Assembly (NCBI GenBank): GCA_947628435.1
Contig: CANQZW010000010.1
Span: 1 to 40,159 of the forward strand
Source of the DNA: an uncultured Bacilli bacterium
GTDB taxonomy: Bacteria > Bacillota_I > Bacilli_A > RF39 > UBA660
Direction of reading: 5' to 3'
Length of the DNA: 40,159 nucleotides
This document shows positions 24,534 through 31,725 of this stretch, piece after piece (the first letter of the stretch is position 1; each line of letters begins with the position of its first letter). The notes below the pieces were generated by a model. It was not told the origin of the DNA. It worked only from the letters and a program-made list of their open reading frames with translations, and searched no databases. The translations under genes were made by a program, and so were the position numbers.

Positions 24534-25095
24534 GTTTATTAATATAAAAGTTAACCGTTCTTTCTAAAGGATTTTCGTTACTTACCTCTTTTTTGTTCTC
24601 TTCAAAACATACGTCCACTACTACGTTTTTTCTTTCTAGTAATTTATTATATTCATTTTTTACCGAAACTAACTCAGTTTGATACTTTAACAAACTATTA
24701 ACACACGCATCTAAATCATTATACCTTTTTCTTTTTTCCTTTTTATTAGTAGTAAATATCCCAACGTTTATACTCTCTTTTTCAATTATAAACTTACTAA
24801 TTATGGTTTCCACATCATTTACTATGTTATCAATATCATCTATATTATCACTTATCTTTTCATCAGAAAAATTATTTATAATAAGCATCTTATTTATTTC
24901 TTTAGCTATTTTATCTACCTTATCTGATAAAAGATTAACATCCTTTTCTATTACGCTTTTCAATGCGTTATTAAAACCTTCAGAAGCAATTATAGTTTTT
25001 TTAGAATCTAACTCATCTTTGTTAGATATTTTAGATAAATTTATTTTTTCACTACCTAAACTATAAAACTTTATTTTGGAATTAGTATCGCTCAT
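24520..25095 (-). CDS. Hypothetical soluble coiled-coil protein, 191 aa
   Basis: Not recognised. No signal peptide or membrane helix. Charged helices predominate, with coiled-coil heptads around residues ~45-110 and ~130-160. A basic patch KKEKRKRYNDLD lies at ~117-128. The start has AGGAGG eight bases upstream. It lies 46 bp after the terminator of the large RNA gene and before the four-helix protein, with no strong promoter of its own visible, so it may depend on read-through from the RNA promoter. It is a candidate extra partner of the RNA, by position only. Confidence 0.75.
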   Translation of the reverse strand: MSDTNSKIKFYSLGSEKINLSKISNKDELDSKKTIIASEGFNNALKSVIEKDVNLLSDKVDKIAKEINKMLIINNFSDEKISDNIDDIDNIVNDVETIISKFIIEKESINVGIFTTNKKEKRKRYNDLDACVNSLLKYQTELVSVKNEYNKLLERKNVVVDVCFEENKKEVSNENPLERTVNFYINKQKEN

Positions 25096-25140
25096 ATCCT
25101 TTACCTCCTAATATCCTATAAGATAATAATAACACAAAAT

Positions 25141-25167
25141 AAAAAGATTGTACATAAATACAATCTA
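25141..25167 (-). terminator. Terminator of the large RNA gene
   Basis: On the minus strand AGATTGTA and TACAATCT pair around a short A/T loop, then TTTTTATTTT follows. Confidence 0.8.
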
Positions 25168-25740
25168 AAATGGGTGGAATCTTTCATGACAAACTTTGCG
25201 TCTTAGGTCAAGTTGGATTTCCCGAAACCCCACCTTCTGTTACCATTAGGCTGTTCCCATTTAAGAGGTAGCATGCTTCCTTACGGGTAAGCATTACTTG
25301 ATTACCACTTAGTACGCACTGCAATTTCATGAATTCTACAGTCTAGGAAATTTCTTCAAATGAATATGTCACTATTAGCTCTTTTTTGCAAGAAAAATTT
25401 CAAGTAGCAATAACACTTAATCTATGCCTAGAATAAATGTCTGATCTACAATCCCAATATTCTCACTCAAGGCAAGCTACACTACTCATAGCGCAAGCCA
25501 CATAGTAGGTTTAATCTTAAGCCGTACAAAGTCAAATGCCCTGCACGCACTTAAGTCTCCGCGTATTGATGGGTCTTTATAATCTGTATGCCATTACAGC
25601 CAGCCCAGCAAACTCATATCCAGCACTCACCCCAATCTGGGCGAATGAAGCAAGCACAAGACGTTTCACAGGTATGCTCTTTAACGGATTTTTAGGCCCG
25701 TCCTCATAGTGCAATTCAAACTAGAATACTGCTCCACGGA
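25141..25740 (-). ncRNA. Large structured non-coding RNA, ~600 nt, OLE-like
   Basis: No ORF of note, clearly higher G+C than its surroundings, a consensus promoter and a terminator. On the minus strand I can pair several helices: a 9-bp hairpin CAUUCGCCC/GGGGUGAGUG near 25620-25650; CUGUA/UACAG around AUGGCA; CGCUA/UAGUG with a UGAG loop enclosed by GGC/GCC; nested AAG-GGUA / UACC-CUU around UGCUU/AAGCA near 25260-25310; and GGGUUU/AAAUCC near 25225. Conserved RNase P, tmRNA and SRP motifs were not found. Size (~600 nt), ornate structure and a CorB-like four-helix gene downstream favour OLE RNA; ROOL is the main alternative. Confidence is high for a structured RNA gene, moderate for OLE. Confidence 0.82.
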
Positions 25741-25745
25741 TAATA

Positions 25746-25774
25746 CTTATATCATATTTTATTAAAGTTGTCAA
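25746..25774 (-). promoter_or_regulatory. Strong promoter of the large RNA gene
   Basis: Consensus TTGACA (25769-25774), 17-bp spacer, TATAAG (25746-25751) with a TGA extension. Predicted RNA start is about 25739. Confidence 0.85.
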
Positions 25775-25787
25775 AAATTTATAACTA

Positions 25788-25822
25788 AAAAATAAAGGCT
25801 TTTTATTAATACCTTTATTTCT
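25788..25822 (-). terminator. Terminator of the tagO-like gene
   Basis: Stem AAATAAAGG (25790-25798) / CCTTTATTT (25812-25820), followed by T on the minus strand. It separates this gene from the RNA gene. Confidence 0.7.
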
Positions 25823-25833
25823 TATTATTACCT

Positions 25834-26940
25834 TTAATTTTTTTTTATATCATTTTTATCATTTTCTTTTATAACATGTTTTTTTAATACATCAGGTACT
25901 TTAAGATGTATCTTTGCCTTATCCGTTAATATATCAGTTGTTAATACTAACCAAATTATTAAAATCATTATAACAATATAAATTATTAATCCTGCTTTTT
26001 TATCTTTTAAAACATAAAAAATAGATGCTAATGAAAATAATAAGCTTACTGCGTATATTATTAAAACGGTTGTTTTCTGTGAAAACTTTTTATTTAATAA
26101 TTGATGATGGATATGCTGTTTATCCGCAATATAAATAGGCTTTTTATGTATTATTCTTCTTATTATTGCAAATAACGTATCAAGTATTGGAATTGCTAAT
26201 ATAAGCATTGGAACAACAAGTGAGGTTAACGTTACTGCTTTAAATCCCATTAGACAAACAACTGCTATCATAAATCCTAAAAACATCGAACCCGTTTCAC
26301 CCATAAATATTTTAGCAGGATGAAAGTTAAATATTAAAAATCCTAAACAAGCACCTAACATTATAAAGGTAATGGTTATCTCTAAACTACCTATATTATG
26401 CATGATAAATGCTATAACACCTATCGTTGCAAAAAAGATAGTTGAAATTCCACAAGCTAACCCGTCTAATCCATCAATAAAATTAATGCAATTCATAAGT
26501 GCAACTATAAATATAACGGTAAGTGGGTATGAAAAAATTCCAAAATCAAAATAAAGACCAAAAAAAGTTATATCATTAAGTAATATTTTTCCATAAAAGG
26601 TAACTACTAAAGCTGCAATTATCTGCCCTATTAGTTTTTCTTTTGCAGTTAATGGCTTTATATCATCAATCATACCAGTTAAAATAACAATGAATCCAGA
26701 TATTAATATTGCAAGCATTTGCGTACTTTGTGGTGCAAAACACATATAACCAAATAAAAAACCAAAAAACATCATAAGCCCGCCAAGTAATGGCATTGGT
26801 TTTTTATGAACTTTTCTTTCGTTTGGATAATCTAGTGCGTTTACGTGATTAGAAATCCACTTTACTATTGGATAAAAAATGCTAGTCATAAAAGTTACTA
26901 ATATAACTATTTGTAATACTAAAATTATTTTATCTTTCAT
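25834..26940 (-). CDS. tagO: TagO/WecA-type undecaprenyl-phosphate sugar-1-phosphate transferase
   Basis: A polytopic membrane enzyme that moves a (GlcNAc) sugar-1-phosphate onto the C55 lipid carrier, the first step in teichoic acid or related glycopolymer synthesis. 368 aa, about 10-11 helices. Motifs: YPNERKVHKKPMPLLGG, GMIDDIKPLTAKEKL (Asp pair), NCINFIDGLDGLACGIS, FNFHPAKIFMGETGSMFLG, and KQHIHHQLL. The MGETGS motif has Glu where most relatives have Asp. GGTGAT lies before the ATG. It uses the UppS product, and the glycosyltransferases upstream would extend the lipid-linked sugar. Confidence 0.92.
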   Translation of the reverse strand: MKDKIILVLQIVILVTFMTSIFYPIVKWISNHVNALDYPNERKVHKKPMPLLGGLMMFFGFLFGYMCFAPQSTQMLAILISGFIVILTGMIDDIKPLTAKEKLIGQIIAALVVTFYGKILLNDITFFGLYFDFGIFSYPLTVIFIVALMNCINFIDGLDGLACGISTIFFATIGVIAFIMHNIGSLEITITFIMLGACLGFLIFNFHPAKIFMGETGSMFLGFMIAVVCLMGFKAVTLTSLVVPMLILAIPILDTLFAIIRRIIHKKPIYIADKQHIHHQLLNKKFSQKTTVLIIYAVSLLFSLASIFYVLKDKKAGLIIYIVIMILIIWLVLTTDILTDKAKIHLKVPDVLKKHVIKENDKNDIKKN

Positions 26941-26979
26941 ACTATCACCACACTATAACCATTTTAACATAAAAATATA

Positions 26980-27006
26980 AAAACAACCACATTATTTGGT
27001 TGTTTT
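26980..27006 (-). terminator. Terminator after the GT2 gene
   Basis: Stem AAAACAACC (26980-26988) / GGTTGTTTT (26998-27006), overlapping the stop codon of the GT2 gene. Confidence 0.65.
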
Positions 27007-27900
27007 CTTATCAAATCCTATTTTAGTTTTTATTATATAGCATGGTCTTGCAAGCAAGTTACTATATATTCTTGATATATAAAGTGATAATATACCTATA
27101 CAAAATAAAAGTATTCCAATAAGTAATATGATTGTTCTGTGTGATAAATTACCCATTAATATAAAATTAATAAAACAAACAATAAAAGATACAACACCTA
27201 CTATAAAAATACCTTTAATAGGTTTATTTGAAAAAGATACTATTCCTCCAATAGAATATTTAATAAGTTCAAATATAGACCATTTTGAATGTCCGTGAGC
27301 TCTTTTTAAAGGAGTATATGGAACATACAAAGTATTAAAACCTATCCAAGAAAAAATACCCTTTAAAAATCTTCTTTTTTCTGGAAGTGATATAATTGCA
27401 TCTTTAACGTTTGATTTAAATACCCTAAAATCACTTGCACCTGGTAATAATTTTGCATCTGACAATAGATTATTAATACGATAAAACATAGATGTTAAAG
27501 TTCTTTTCAAAGCTGGCTCGTTACTTCTTGATTCTATGTATGATGCAACAACATCAAATTCATCATTTTCTTTTAACTTATAATACATTTTTAGTAAAGT
27601 ACTAGCAGTATGTTGTAAATCTGCATCCATTATAGATATATAATTACCACTTGCATTTTGTAATCCTGCTAACATAGCAGCTTCTTTTCCAAAGTTCTTA
27701 GAAAAACTAATTACTTTAACATTTTTATTTGTTTTACAAATATTATTTAGTTTTTCCATAGTTGAATCAGTACTACCATCATCAACCATTATAAGTTCAT
27801 AAGTTATTTTTTCTTCCTTTAATTTATTAGTTAATTGCTCATGAAGTTCATCTAAAGTATCAGCTTCATTATAACAAGGAATAATTATTGATAATTCCAT
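26992..27900 (-). CDS. GT2-family polyprenyl-phosphate glycosyltransferase (GtrB/DPM-like)
   Basis: It probably transfers a sugar to undecaprenyl phosphate at the cytoplasmic face. GT-A domain at residues 1-~225: IIPCYNEADTL, MVDDGSTDST, FSKNFGKEAAMLAG, SIMDADLQH (DXD-like) and the RRFLKGIFSWIGF, HGHSKWS region. Two C-terminal membrane helices follow (~228-250, ~260-283), then a short tail. This is the layout of GtrB-type glucosyltransferases. AGGTG precedes the ATG. It follows the GT4 gene after 8 bp, so the two are cotranscribed. Confidence 0.9.
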   Translation of the reverse strand: MELSIIIPCYNEADTLDELHEQLTNKLKEEKITYELIMVDDGSTDSTMEKLNNICKTNKNVKVISFSKNFGKEAAMLAGLQNASGNYISIMDADLQHTASTLLKMYYKLKENDEFDVVASYIESRSNEPALKRTLTSMFYRINNLLSDAKLLPGASDFRVFKSNVKDAIISLPEKRRFLKGIFSWIGFNTLYVPYTPLKRAHGHSKWSIFELIKYSIGGIVSFSNKPIKGIFIVGVVSFIVCFINFILMGNLSHRTIILLIGILLFCIGILSLYISRIYSNLLARPCYIIKTKIGFDKKTTK

Positions 27901-27908
27901 AAAAACAC

Positions 27909-29036
27909 CTACTTTCTTTTATTTATTAATCTTTGCCATTTATTTAAAACGTTATTACTACTATAATTTTTTGATTTTAATCTAGCATTTTTTCCTAGCT
28001 TAACTCTTAATTTTTCACTTTCGATTAATGATTCTATTTTTAAAATCATCTCTTGTTCATTTCTATTTTTAATTAAATATCCATTTACACCATCATCAAT
28101 TATTTCATTAGCTCCTTGTGCAGAAGTATAAGATACGCATGCAATACCATAACTCATAGCCTCTATTAAAACTAAACCAAAACTTTCCGTGTGAGATGTC
28201 ATTACGTATATTGAACTTTCAAGTAATAAATTATTTATATAATCCTTATTTTGATATCCATGAAAAATAACTTTATCTCCTAATTTTAATTCACTAGCTA
28301 AATTAAGAAGATTATTTTTCTCCATCCCATCTCCAACAATATTTAATTTCCAGTCCGGATATTTTACACTTATTTTTTTAAACAGTCTAAGTAAATCATC
28401 AAACCCCTTTTCTTTAGATAATCTTCCTATCGCTACTATGTTTTTTTCACTTAACTTTGATACTTTATTAGGTATTTTATCTAAACTATTAGGGATATAA
28501 ACAACTTTATTACCCAAATAATTTTTATAATATTCTGCTAATTCATTAGAAACTAAAACAAGATTATCCATATTTTTACAAGATCTTACTAAATTATTAA
28601 CGTATTTTTTTCTATTATTATGATGATTATGTTCCCATGCTATTTTCTTAATATTTTTACTAACAAATTTAGAAACTAAAAAATTATGTACTTCTCTTGT
28701 TGTTATAATAACATCAGTATTTAATTTTCTTAATACTAAAGGTGTTTTTACATACTTAACAAAACCAGTTTTAATACTTTTGCTTAAACCCTTAAAAAAC
28801 ATACTAAAATTTTTCTTTTTTAAATAATAAATCATTTCGTTTTTATTTGGTTTAATATTTGATATATAACTAACTTTTATTTTGTCATCTAATTTATAAA
28901 TTGGTTCGTTATATAACCTATACACACTTAAAATTTCAACATCATATTTTAAAACTAAAGTATTAGCAAGAGTTGTTATAGCATTTTCTATACCACCATA
29001 ACCCAAATGAAGTGCTAATATAGTTATTTTTTTCAT
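27909..29036 (-). CDS. GT4-family glycosyltransferase, 375 aa
   Basis: A GT-B retaining glycosyltransferase for surface glycan assembly. Motifs: ALHLGYGGIENAI at the start, IPNSLDKIP, AIGRLSKEKGFDDLL, WKLNIVGDGMEK, GYQNKDYI, and the donor-binding ESFGLVLIEAM (EX7E). The ATG at 29036 is chosen because GGTGAT lies four bases upstream and the family N-terminus (KKITILALHLGYGG) starts there; an in-frame start at 29081 would add 15 residues with no site. Sugar and acceptor are unknown. Confidence 0.9.
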   Translation of the reverse strand: MKKITILALHLGYGGIENAITTLANTLVLKYDVEILSVYRLYNEPIYKLDDKIKVSYISNIKPNKNEMIYYLKKKNFSMFFKGLSKSIKTGFVKYVKTPLVLRKLNTDVIITTREVHNFLVSKFVSKNIKKIAWEHNHHNNRKKYVNNLVRSCKNMDNLVLVSNELAEYYKNYLGNKVVYIPNSLDKIPNKVSKLSEKNIVAIGRLSKEKGFDDLLRLFKKISVKYPDWKLNIVGDGMEKNNLLNLASELKLGDKVIFHGYQNKDYINNLLLESSIYVMTSHTESFGLVLIEAMSYGIACVSYTSAQGANEIIDDGVNGYLIKNRNEQEMILKIESLIESEKLRVKLGKNARLKSKNYSSNNVLNKWQRLINKRK

Positions 29037-29103
29037 AATTATCACCAATTTAATTATACTAAAGTAATTATAAAACGTCAAAAAAATGTATTTATAATGT
29101 AAA

Positions 29104-29125
29104 GTAAAAGCACCAATGGTGCTTT
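29104..29125 (-). terminator. Terminator of the pssD-pssE pair
   Basis: Stem AAAGCACC (29107-29114) / GGTGCTTT (29118-29125), followed by TTTTACTTT on the minus strand. Confidence 0.65.
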
Positions 29126-29603
29126 ATAATTTATCTATGTATTCTTTTATTTTATTCATAAAATACGTTTGATTAGATTCGTACTTACATGGTTTAAAAG
29201 TTTTAATTTCTTCTAATGCTTTTGATAATTTTTTAGTATCATAAAGCGGTAATACATATTTTTTTAAGGCAAATTCTTTAGTTATTTGTAACTGATGATC
29301 ATTGGTATGTTCTTTATACTTTTTTAATCTTGGTACAACGATAACTTTTTTGTCTTTTTTTATGCACTCAGTTATGGTACCTACCCCTGCATGGGTTATT
29401 ACAAACCTTGCTTTATCTATTAACTTTTGTATTTCATCTTTTGATTTAAAATCAAAAGTTTTTATGTTGTTATCATAAAGAGTTGTGCACCCAGTTTGTG
29501 CAATAACCTTATCTTTTATGTTACCATTTTTTATTTCTTTTGATACTGCCTTAAGTAACCTATCAAACGGTTTATCTTGCGTCCCTAATAAAATTAATAT
29601 CAT
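29124..29603 (-). CDS. PssE/Alg13-like catalytic subunit of a two-part glycosyltransferase
   Basis: The C-terminal half of a GT28-type enzyme (donor nucleotide-sugar lobe). Motifs: MILILLGTQDKPFDRLL at the start, ARFVITHAGVGTITECI (donor-binding GVGT loop) and DHQLQITKEFA. The ATG at 29603 shares its A with the upstream stop (TAATG); an in-frame GTG at 29615 exists but is less likely. It works only with its membrane partner, the PssD/Alg14-like protein, encoded immediately upstream. 159 aa, normal for the family. Confidence 0.88.
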   Translation of the reverse strand: MILILLGTQDKPFDRLLKAVSKEIKNGNIKDKVIAQTGCTTLYDNNIKTFDFKSKDEIQKLIDKARFVITHAGVGTITECIKKDKKVIVVPRLKKYKEHTNDHQLQITKEFALKKYVLPLYDTKKLSKALEEIKTFKPCKYESNQTYFMNKIKEYIDKL

Positions 29604-30073
29604 TAAAATATCCACCCTTCACACACTGCTTTAGGATATAACTTAAGCATTGAATGCCACTGCACTACAAATACATCTGCTACTGGATATATAAGTTTAC
29701 CTGTAAGTGTTTTAGTTTCAATATTTGCAAAAGACTCTATGTATATAACTTTTTTTCTAAATACTTTTGCAATATAACACATTGCAACGCATGTATGTGC
29801 CCCTGTTGTAACTACAACGTTTGGCTTAAACTTTAAAAATATTATTAGACTTTTAATAAAGTTATACGGAATAACAAATACGTACTTAAGCATGTGATCT
29901 TTATTACCTGCTAAAAGATAATCAATCCTACTTTTATACTTATTTTTAAGATTAAGGGTAGACTTATGCTTTTCTGTTACAATTTTATAATCATATGATT
30001 TAAATATACTTTTTAATTGCATTAACTCAGTTAAGTGCCCACCCATACTTGATATAAACATTACTTTTTTCAT
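29603..30073 (-). CDS. PssD/Alg14-like membrane partner of a two-part glycosyltransferase
   Basis: The acceptor-binding and membrane-anchoring lobe that recruits the PssE/Alg13-like subunit. MKKVMFISSMGGHLTELMQL is the family N-terminus; a hydrophobic helix (~69-83), then VVTTGAHTCVAMCYIAK, VIYIESFANI, YPVADVFVVQW follow. 156 aa. It is translationally coupled to the downstream partner. An extended -10 (TGT-TATAAT, 30091-30099) and a TAGGAG site lie upstream. Confidence 0.9.
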   Translation of the reverse strand: MKKVMFISSMGGHLTELMQLKSIFKSYDYKIVTEKHKSTLNLKNKYKSRIDYLLAGNKDHMLKYVFVIPYNFIKSLIIFLKFKPNVVVTTGAHTCVAMCYIAKVFRKKVIYIESFANIETKTLTGKLIYPVADVFVVQWHSMLKLYPKAVCEGWIF

Positions 30074-30143
30074 AAATAACTCCTAGTTAAATTATAACAA
30101 ATATAATTTTAAATGTACATAAAAGTATTTTATTAATTTAAAA

Positions 30144-30165
30144 AGAAACCATAAATGGTTTCTAA
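30144..30165 (-). terminator. Terminator after the cohesin-like protein gene
   Basis: Stem AGAAACCAT (30144-30152) / ATGGTTTCT (30155-30163), followed by TTTTT on the minus strand. It overlaps the stop codon. Confidence 0.75.
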
Positions 30166-31715
30166 TCTTCATCATCTTCTAATGATACTCTTCTAAAAGA
30201 TGGCTTTGTTTTATCTAGCTTTTTTTTAGCTTCTTCAATCTCTTTTATCTTCTGTTTTCTTGTTTTTTTAGGCACGATGTATTCATCTTCTTCAACCTTT
30301 TTTATAACAGGCTTTTGATCTACATCATCAATGTCATACTTAATATTTTCTTCTTCATCATCAGAATCATTAAGTTTATTTTTTAACTTATTTATTTTAT
30401 TTTCGTATCTTTTAATCTTATTTTCTTTTGATGATAATGCTTTAAATATTTTAATTATAATAATTAAAATTAATATACCAAGTAGCCCTACTACCCCATA
30501 AAATAAATATTTTATTTGTGTATCTTTAAGATCAAAGAAGTCTTTATAATACCTTTGAAACGTTCCATCTTTTTTATCATATAGATAAAAATCTTTATCA
30601 CCAGTTTCTAGATTTTGCGCATAAACCAAGTAATAAATACCTTCTTTATCATCCTTTAGCTTATAACCATTTAAAGTTACGTTATTATGTTTAAACGTAG
30701 TTTTTATAAAACCATTTGGTACGTCTTTTAATGGTTTATCTAAAATAAATAAATTAAGTTCTGCACCCTTTACCTCAGTAAATGCGGTATACGTTTTTTT
30801 ATTTTTATCATAAATAAATAAACTTATTTGTCCTTCATCATCTTTTAAAGCTACTAAAATAAGTTTAGTAAGCTCACTTTGATAAGCAACTACTTCCTGG
30901 TTTTCTATTTTTATTTTGGTTTCTGAAAAACCAACAGGAATATTTTCTACTAATCCACTTTTTCTTACTACGGTATAATTCTTTCCATTTACCTTTACTT
31001 TTACTGGGTCTAATTCTTCTACCGTTAAATCTATAACATACGTTTTTTTCTCACCATGTTGGGCAGTTACAACTATCTCTATTTTGTTTAAGCCATCAAC
31101 CACGTCTATTTCTCCTGCCCCCGTTATAGATGCAGTACTATCCTCTGCGGTTGCTAATACTTTAGCTTTTGTTGTATCAACTGGTAAAGTTGCAGTATAT
31201 TCTGTTACGTTTTTATCAAACGCTGGAGAAAGCTCTGCTCCTTCAACTGATAGTGAGCCTAAATTATTATTTCTACTATAACTTGCTTCTATTTCAGCTT
31301 GCGTTTTCATTGTAACGGAAGAAGAGCCCGTACTAGATAAGCATTCATTAGTACTGGTATAGTCCAAAACAGATGCATTAACTGGCCTAAACGTTGCAAC
31401 ACCTGAGGTTAAAGCCGTAAAAGAATATGAATAACTTGCGGATTTTTTGCTACCATTTCCATAATCAACAACATGCAAACTACCACTATTAAGTCTTACT
31501 TTAGAAGAATCATAGCTAAGTGTGTACTCCCAAGATCCTATTGACGCGTTTGAAGATACGCTAACGGTTACGGTAAAACTTCTTCCAACCACAACAGAAG
31601 ATGGCGCTGATACACCTATCCTACAACTTGCAGCTTTAACATCCGGTAATTTAATTAAGAAAACAAAAAGGAGGATAAAAGCTCCAGTTAATATTTGTTT
31701 ATATATTTTCTTCAT
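30162..31715 (-). CDS. Membrane-anchored surface protein with cohesin-like and cadherin-like domains
   Basis: 517 aa. A signal peptide (~1-28, ending VKA) leads to a cohesin-like beta domain (~33-136: SAPSSVVVGRSFTVTVSV, GSWEYTLSYDSSKVRL). Next is a cadherin-like beta-sandwich domain (~152-232: LGSLSVEGAELSPAFDKNV, TEYTATLPV, KTYVIDLTV), an unassigned extracellular region (~235-400), a membrane helix (~404-424) and a charged cytoplasmic coiled-coil tail (~430-517). It directly follows, after 10 bp, a secreted glucosaminidase that ends in a dockerin, so the cohesin-like domain may hold that enzyme at the membrane. AGGAGG precedes the ATG. The cohesin assignment is from sequence pattern only. 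Confidence 0.8.
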   Translation of the reverse strand: MKKIYKQILTGAFILLFVFLIKLPDVKAASCRIGVSAPSSVVVGRSFTVTVSVSSNASIGSWEYTLSYDSSKVRLNSGSLHVVDYGNGSKKSASYSYSFTALTSGVATFRPVNASVLDYTSTNECLSSTGSSSVTMKTQAEIEASYSRNNNLGSLSVEGAELSPAFDKNVTEYTATLPVDTTKAKVLATAEDSTASITGAGEIDVVDGLNKIEIVVTAQHGEKKTYVIDLTVEELDPVKVKVNGKNYTVVRKSGLVENIPVGFSETKIKIENQEVVAYQSELTKLILVALKDDEGQISLFIYDKNKKTYTAFTEVKGAELNLFILDKPLKDVPNGFIKTTFKHNNVTLNGYKLKDDKEGIYYLVYAQNLETGDKDFYLYDKKDGTFQRYYKDFFDLKDTQIKYLFYGVVGLLGILILIIIIKIFKALSSKENKIKRYENKINKLKNKLNDSDDEEENIKYDIDDVDQKPVIKKVEEDEYIVPKKTRKQKIKEIEEAKKKLDKTKPSFRRVSLEDDED

Positions 31716-31725
31716 CTTATACCTC

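Noticed and set aside
25141-25740. RNase P RNA, tmRNA or SRP RNA
   Set aside because: The RNase P core GAGGAAAGUCC, a tmRNA tag reading frame and the SRP GGAAGGAAGCAGCC-type motif were not found on either strand, and the length is too great for all three.
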